From contig URTU01000068.1 of the NCBI GenBank assembly GCA_900550925.1, forward strand, positions 1 through 10,683: a stretch of 10,683 nt of DNA. Reading direction: 5' to 3'. This stretch comes from an uncultured Alistipes sp. (GTDB taxonomy: Bacteria > Bacteroidota > Bacteroidia > Bacteroidales > Rikenellaceae). Under the pieces are notes generated by a model. It made no database searches. It was given only the letters and a program-made list of their open reading frames with translations, and was not told the DNA's origin. The translations under genes and the position numbers were made by a program. Shown here piece after piece: positions 7,278 through 10,683 of this stretch (positions are counted from its first letter, which is position 1; each line of letters opens with the position of its first letter).

Positions 7278-7307
7278 AGGATAAAGAGTTAGTAGTAGTC
7301 GTGTCTG

Positions 7308-7315
7308 CAAAGTTA
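7308..7315 (-). promoter_or_regulatory. Predicted amidase promoter, -7 element
   Basis: The minus strand reads TAACTTTG, matching TAnnTTTG, 30 bases above the chosen ATG. Its TA directly follows the T-tract of the terminator of the preceding gene, and the -33 region falls inside that terminator's hairpin; no TTTG is found there. Transcription would start around 7304, below the alternative TTG at 7308-7310, which supports the ATG at 7277 as the start. Confidence 0.6.
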
Positions 7316-7346
7316 AACAAAAACGGACGGCTTTGACACCGTCCGT
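7316..7346 (-). terminator. Intrinsic terminator of the coiled-coil protein gene
   Basis: ACGGACGG (7323-7330) and CCGTCCGT (7339-7346) are perfectly complementary around an 8-base loop. On the minus strand the stem is followed at once by TTTTGTTT, a good U-tract. It lies 36 bases after the stop codon of the coiled-coil gene. This is the most canonical Rho-independent terminator in the window. Confidence 0.8.
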
Positions 7347-7382
7347 CGATATAAATTTGTTGTCGAAATGCTTTTTCGCTGT

Positions 7383-8315
7383 CTATTTGAGGATCATCTC
7401 GGTCGAGCCGATGAGGTATCCGTCCATGTAGATCTGTACGGAGTATTTGCCGCTGACGATACCGTCGCCGTTGTAGAAGAGACCGACATCGAGGTCATCG
7501 TTCTGGTAGTCAATCTCACGCGAGGCGGTGTATATCATCGGGGAGCCTTCGAAATCGAATGTCGCGGCGGCATCGTTTGTCAGCAGATATCCGTCGGGCG
7601 AGGTTATGCGGGCATAGACCGTACGTTCGCCCGGATTTGCCAGGTCGTTGCCCGACAGCACCAGATCGACGCGCAGACGTGCCGCACGTGCCGCACGCGT
7701 AACCGGTTTTCCCGAAGCGTTGAGTGTGGTCAGAGTTATGTCGCGGGCGCGGATGACCGATCCCTGACGTATCTTGGTATCGAGTTCGGCAGCCTTCTCC
7801 TCGGCCATCTCGGCGCGCTGGATCTGGGTGGCCACCTGTTTGCGGTAGTCGACGTTCTCGGTTATCAGCTGTTTGTTGAGCGTGTTGAGCGAGTCGATCT
7901 GTTTGATGTAGCCCTTCATGATGCTCCGCAGAAGTCCCACCTCCTTCTCATACTGCTTGATCTTGCGCAGGTTGAGCGAGCGTTCGTTTTTGAGCCGTTC
8001 CATGAGCGAATCGGCCTTGTTGCGTTCGATGGTCAGGTTCTGCGAGATGGTGTCGTTGGCCACCTGCAGGTTGTCGAAATCCTCCATCAGGGCGCCGAGA
8101 TTCTGCTGTATCGAATCCTTCTCGATGACCAGATACTCGTAATCGCGCTTCTGGTCGGCATGGACCTTCAGGTAGAGAACCGAAATGGCTACCAGTATGA
8201 AGGCCAGGATACCGATAACCAGACGGTATCCGCGTATCGATTTGTCGGCATTGGACGACTCCATCGGATCGTGGTCGTACTCCTGTTTGTAGTCGGGAAT
8301 TCTGTTTTCTTCCAT
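7383..8315 (-). CDS. Single-pass membrane protein with long coiled coil and C-terminal beta domain, function unknown
   Basis: I recognise this as a type of Bacteroidota hypothetical protein, sometimes labelled 'chromosome partitioning protein' in databases without good reason: there is no Walker motif or ParA feature. The 310-residue product has a charged N-terminal tail (1-29) and one membrane helix (about 31-49, RLVIGILAFILVAISVLYL). A heptad-like coiled coil spans about 55-184, rich in Glu, Lys, Gln and Leu. A C-terminal domain (about 185-310) looks like a beta-sandwich, with RVDLVLSGNDLANPGERTVYARITSPDGYLL and ending YSVQIYMDGYLIGSTEMILK. The N-terminus lacks a cleavage site, so the protein is probably anchored in the inner membrane with the coiled coil and beta domain in the periplasm; orientation is inferred. 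Between a secreted DUF3108-type gene and a cell-wall amidase, an envelope role is plausible. The start is the ATG at 8313-8315. Confidence 0.85.
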   Translation of the reverse strand: MEENRIPDYKQEYDHDPMESSNADKSIRGYRLVIGILAFILVAISVLYLKVHADQKRDYEYLVIEKDSIQQNLGALMEDFDNLQVANDTISQNLTIERNKADSLMERLKNERSLNLRKIKQYEKEVGLLRSIMKGYIKQIDSLNTLNKQLITENVDYRKQVATQIQRAEMAEEKAAELDTKIRQGSVIRARDITLTTLNASGKPVTRAARAARLRVDLVLSGNDLANPGERTVYARITSPDGYLLTNDAAATFDFEGSPMIYTASREIDYQNDDLDVGLFYNGDGIVSGKYSVQIYMDGYLIGSTEMILK

Positions 8316-8327
8316 AAATGTCGGAGT

Positions 8328-8393
8328 TTAGTGAGCTTCTTCTTTGTTTTCTGTTTCACTGAGATCCGCCATGGTTTCAGCCGGCGGATTCAT
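8328..8393 (-). CDS. Candidate 21-residue leader ORF upstream of the coiled-coil gene
   Basis: An ATG at 8391-8393 opens a 21-codon frame ending in TAA at 8328-8330. The peptide begins MNPPAETMADLSE and ends NKEEAH; it is acidic and free of hydrophobic stretches. It starts about 21 bases below a TAnnTTTG box and stops 12 bases before the ATG of the coiled-coil gene. A 7-bp inverted repeat, ATCCGCC (8364-8370) with GGCGGAT (8383-8389), lies within it. Position and composition are compatible with a translated leader, but an ORF this short could easily be chance. Confidence 0.25.
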   Translation of the reverse strand: MNPPAETMADLSETENKEEAH

Positions 8394-8414
8394 GTTTGCG
8401 TTTGTCGCAGTGTG

Positions 8415-8422
8415 CAAATATA
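8415..8422 (-). promoter_or_regulatory. Predicted promoter of the coiled-coil gene, -7 element
   Basis: The minus strand reads TATATTTG, matching TAnnTTTG, in the 191-base gap between the DUF3108-type gene and the coiled-coil gene. No TTTG is found 19 bases upstream. It implies an unusually long leader of about 95 bases, in which a small ORF and a short inverted repeat occur. I see no convincing terminator for the DUF3108-type gene in this gap, so read-through is possible. Confidence 0.5.
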
Positions 8423-8506
8423 CAATTAATTTTTCGATATGGTTCTGCGGTCGGTATTTTCGATGGCGCAGCGGGAAGTTCGGAGAGCGGTGCCGGCGTG
8501 GCGGCG

Positions 8507-9316
8507 TCACTTGTCGACCAGGCTTTCGAGCGGATGCATAAGTCCCTTGTAGCTTTTGATGTAGGCTCTTACGCTGCCGACCTTGATCGGGGATTCGAAA
8601 TATACGGGGATCTTGTTGCTGTCGTCGGAGATCCAGATGAAAAATTCGTCGCCGTCGTCGAAACTCATGCCTGTCGAGGTGGCCAGCTGGCACGAGAACT
8701 TCAGTGTGCGGAATGTCCCGACCCCGCGAACTTTCTTTTTCTCGCGGCCAAGAAAGCGGTAGCTGATATGGCGGACGGTATCGTCAAGCAGGAGCGCTAT
8801 CACCTGACTGTCGCCTCGTTTCAACAAACTGATGTCGGTCGAGCGGAGGTCGTAGAAGAGCGATACGCCGTCGTAGCTTTTTGCCTGCAGGTCGAGTGTA
8901 CGGGTGACCGGCGGATCCTCCTTGCGCTGTTTGACGGTCGTGACCTTCCGGTTGTCCCAGTCGTAGGTGAAACGGCTTGAGGCACGGTAGCTGCCTTCGC
9001 GGAGCGACGAGGTGGACAATACCGGCCGGCCGCTCTGGCAATCCACATAACTGTCATACGAGTCGTTGAGGTTGTAGAACCATCGGAACGACGGCAGGGT
9101 GCGTCCGTTGCCGTGTATGCGGTAGACCTTCCGGCCGTTTATGGTGGTGTCGCTGACCCGGAGCGTAACCTCCGCAACCTCGGTATTCGGGACGAGCTTG
9201 GCGCGATAGCTCACGCGAAGGGTCAGCTCCTCACCGGTATGGAAGGCCGGTTGGGCGGGCAGCGTGAAGGGCAATATTAGTAACGCAGTGTAAATGGCGT
9301 ATTTGATCGTTTTCAT
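8507..9316 (-). CDS. Secreted DUF3108-type protein
   Basis: The 269-residue product has a signal peptide (about 1-21, MKTIKYAIYTALLILPFTLPA) without a lipobox cysteine, so it is probably soluble in the periplasm or exported. The mature part fits the DUF3108 pattern: FHTGEELTLRVSYRAKLVP near the start, a repeated beta-strand layout (INGRKVYRIHGNGRTLPSFRWFYNLNDSYDSYVD), KSYDGVSLFYDLRS in the middle, and an IWISDDSNKIPVYFESPIKVGSVRAYI segment near the end. The molecular role of this family is not established. An in-frame ATG at 9326-9328 would add four residues (MQNT); I prefer 9314-9316 because it gives a more typical signal peptide, but either works with the promoter box upstream. The gene begins just after recG ends, with its own box between. 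Confidence 0.8.
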   Translation of the reverse strand: MKTIKYAIYTALLILPFTLPAQPAFHTGEELTLRVSYRAKLVPNTEVAEVTLRVSDTTINGRKVYRIHGNGRTLPSFRWFYNLNDSYDSYVDCQSGRPVLSTSSLREGSYRASSRFTYDWDNRKVTTVKQRKEDPPVTRTLDLQAKSYDGVSLFYDLRSTDISLLKRGDSQVIALLLDDTVRHISYRFLGREKKKVRGVGTFRTLKFSCQLATSTGMSFDDGDEFFIWISDDSNKIPVYFESPIKVGSVRAYIKSYKGLMHPLESLVDK

Positions 9317-9353
9317 CGTGTTTTGCATTGCGTTGTCTAATGTATTAATGCAA

Positions 9354-9361
9354 CAAATGTA
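9354..9361 (-). promoter_or_regulatory. Predicted promoter of the DUF3108-type gene, -7 element
   Basis: The minus strand reads TACATTTG, the same octamer as in the outer-membrane gene promoter, only 10 bases after the recG stop codon. The -33 position falls inside the recG coding end and reads CATG, not TTTG. No hairpin separates recG from this gene, so co-transcription with recG is also possible. Confidence 0.55.
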
Positions 9362-9371
9362 TGTTTTATTG

Positions 9372-10683
9372 TCATGAGATCATGCTGAAATCGCGTTTTT
9401 CGTGCGACGCGTACCGGGCCTTCAACTCCTGAAGAGGCCGGTTGACGGGCGAAACAAGCTGTGGATCAGCGGTCAGGATCTCTTCGGCAATACGTTTTGT
9501 GAGTTCGACGATCTGCGTGTCGCGAACCGGATTTGCTATTTTTAATTCGAATGCCATACCGCTCTGCTGGGTGCCGTTCAGGTCTCCCGAACCGCGCAGT
9601 TTCATGTCGAGCTCGGCCAGCTGGAACCCGTCCGTCGTCTGGCACATGGCGTCGAGGCGTGCTCGGGCATCTTTCGAGAGTTTTTCGCCGCTCATCAGTA
9701 TGCAGTAGGACTGTTCGCCGCCGCGGCCTACACGCCCGCGCAGCTGGTGCAGCTGCGACAGTCCGAAACGTTCGGCGCTCTCGATGACCATCACCGTGGC
9801 ATTCGGGACGTCGACCCCGACCTCGATGACCGACGTGGCCACCAGTATGTCTGCCTCGCCCGAACAGAACTGACGCATCCCTTCGGCCTTGTCCTCGGGA
9901 CGCATCTTGCCGTGAACGATGGCGGTGACATACTCCGGCGGCGGGAAGGCATCGGTGATCGAGAGGTATCCGTCCGAGAGATCCTTGTAATCCATCTTCT
10001 CGGACTCCTTGATCAGCGGGTAGACTACATAGATCTGCCGTCCGAGGGCTATCTGCCGTTTCATGAACCCGAAGAGCTTGAGGCGGGCCGAGTCGTAGTA
10101 GTGGAACGTGCGGATCGGCTTGCGTCCCGGGGGCAGCTGGTCTATTACCGAAACGTCCAGGTCGCCGTAGAGGGTCATGGCCAGTGTCCGCGGGATGGGG
10201 GTTGCGGTCATGACGAGTATGTGTGGCGGTTTTTCGTTTTTGGTCCACATGCGGGCCCGCTGCTCGACTCCGAAACGGTGCTGTTCGTCGATCACCACCA
10301 GCCCGAGGTTGTCGAAACGTACGCGGTCCTCGATCAGGGCGTGGGTCCCGATTATGATCCTGGCACGTCCCGAGGCGGCGGCTTCGAGGGCATTACGCCG
10401 TTCGCGGCTGCGGGATGCGCCGGTGAGGATTGCAACCTCGATGTCCAGCCCTTCGAGCATGCGGCTTATCGAGGCGAAGTGCTGCCGTGCGAGGATTTCG
10501 GTCGGGGCCATCATGCAGGACTGGAAACCGTTGTCGGCGGCCAGAAGCATCGCCGAGAGTGCGACTACAGTCTTGCCGCTGCCGACGTCGCCCTGCAACA
10601 GGCGGTTCATCTGGTAGCCCGTGACGGTGTCCTGCCGGATCTCCTTGACCACGCGCTTCTGCGCCCCGGTCGGCGGGAACGGC
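9372..10683 (-). CDS. recG: ATP-dependent DNA helicase RecG, partial (N-terminus beyond the right edge)
   Basis: RecG is a double-stranded-DNA translocase that remodels stalled replication forks and Holliday junctions. The last 436 residues are visible; the N-terminal wedge domain that contacts the junction is outside the window. Numbering from the first visible residue, the frame opens with PFPPTGAQKRVVKEI, followed by the Walker A GDVGSGKT (31-38), MAPTEILA (58-65), GTHAL (112-116), the DEQH box with HRFG (132-138), TATPIPRT (159-166), the second helicase lobe with ATSVIEVGVDVPNA (282-295), and the arginine-finger motif QLRGRVGRG (313-321). The RecG C-terminal block DGFQLAELDMKLRGSGDLNGTQQSG follows. 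That block has Ser where many RecG proteins have Pro (RGPG). The open frame runs unbroken to the right edge, so any start inside the window would be artificial. Confidence 0.97.
   Translation of the reverse strand, partial: PFPPTGAQKRVVKEIRQDTVTGYQMNRLLQGDVGSGKTVVALSAMLLAADNGFQSCMMAPTEILARQHFASISRMLEGLDIEVAILTGASRSRERRNALEAAASGRARIIIGTHALIEDRVRFDNLGLVVIDEQHRFGVEQRARMWTKNEKPPHILVMTATPIPRTLAMTLYGDLDVSVIDQLPPGRKPIRTFHYYDSARLKLFGFMKRQIALGRQIYVVYPLIKESEKMDYKDLSDGYLSITDAFPPPEYVTAIVHGKMRPEDKAEGMRQFCSGEADILVATSVIEVGVDVPNATVMVIESAERFGLSQLHQLRGRVGRGGEQSYCILMSGEKLSKDARARLDAMCQTTDGFQLAELDMKLRGSGDLNGTQQSGMAFELKIANPVRDTQIVELTKRIAEEILTADPQLVSPVNRPLQELKARYASHEKRDFSMIS

Noticed and set aside
7383..8315. Calling the coiled-coil protein a chromosome-partitioning (ParA/SMC-type) protein
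   Set aside because: There is no nucleotide-binding motif; it has a membrane helix and a C-terminal beta domain instead. The similarity is only the coiled coil.
1..10683. Defence system, CRISPR array, insertion sequence, phage or RNA gene
   Set aside because: I found no spaced direct repeats, transposase, integrase, toxin-antitoxin pair, tRNA cloverleaf or rRNA sequence. Gaps are short and are mostly accounted for by promoters and hairpins.

Overview
The window looks like ordinary chromosome from a member of the Bacteroidota, most likely order Bacteroidales. Three things point there. The outer-membrane protein has the carboxypeptidase-regulatory-like, plug and beta-barrel layout of that phylum. 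Starts lack Shine-Dalgarno sequences. Every apparent transcription-unit start carries the Bacteroidota -7 promoter word TAnnTTTG. Base composition is fairly GC-rich by eye, which would fit an Alistipes-like lineage better than Bacteroides, but this genus-level guess is weak. All genes lie on the minus strand, so transcription runs from high to low coordinates. I see no mobile element, tRNA, rRNA, CRISPR array or phage gene.

Layout in transcription order: recG (cut by the right edge); a secreted DUF3108-type protein; a small candidate leader ORF followed by a membrane-anchored coiled-coil protein; a multidomain secreted N-acetylmuramoyl-L-alanine amidase; cysK-cysE; a large TonB-dependent-receptor-like outer-membrane protein; and ftsY (cut by the left edge). 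Hairpins that probably end transcription follow the coiled-coil gene, the amidase, cysE and the outer-membrane gene. A TAnnTTTG box precedes recG's neighbour, the coiled-coil unit, the amidase, cysK, the outer-membrane gene and ftsY. Most genes therefore appear to be monocistronic; cysK-cysE is the one clear operon.

Functionally the window mixes housekeeping and envelope genes: recombination and repair (recG), cysteine synthesis (cysK, cysE), membrane protein targeting (ftsY), cell-wall hydrolysis (amidase) and poorly understood envelope proteins (DUF3108, coiled-coil, outer-membrane barrel). I found no novel multi-gene system. The most interesting signals are regulatory. The outer-membrane gene has a perfect -33/-7 promoter whose -33 element sits at the centre of a 19-bp dyad, with a Fur-box-like core just upstream. 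There is also a possible 21-residue leader ORF in front of the coiled-coil gene.
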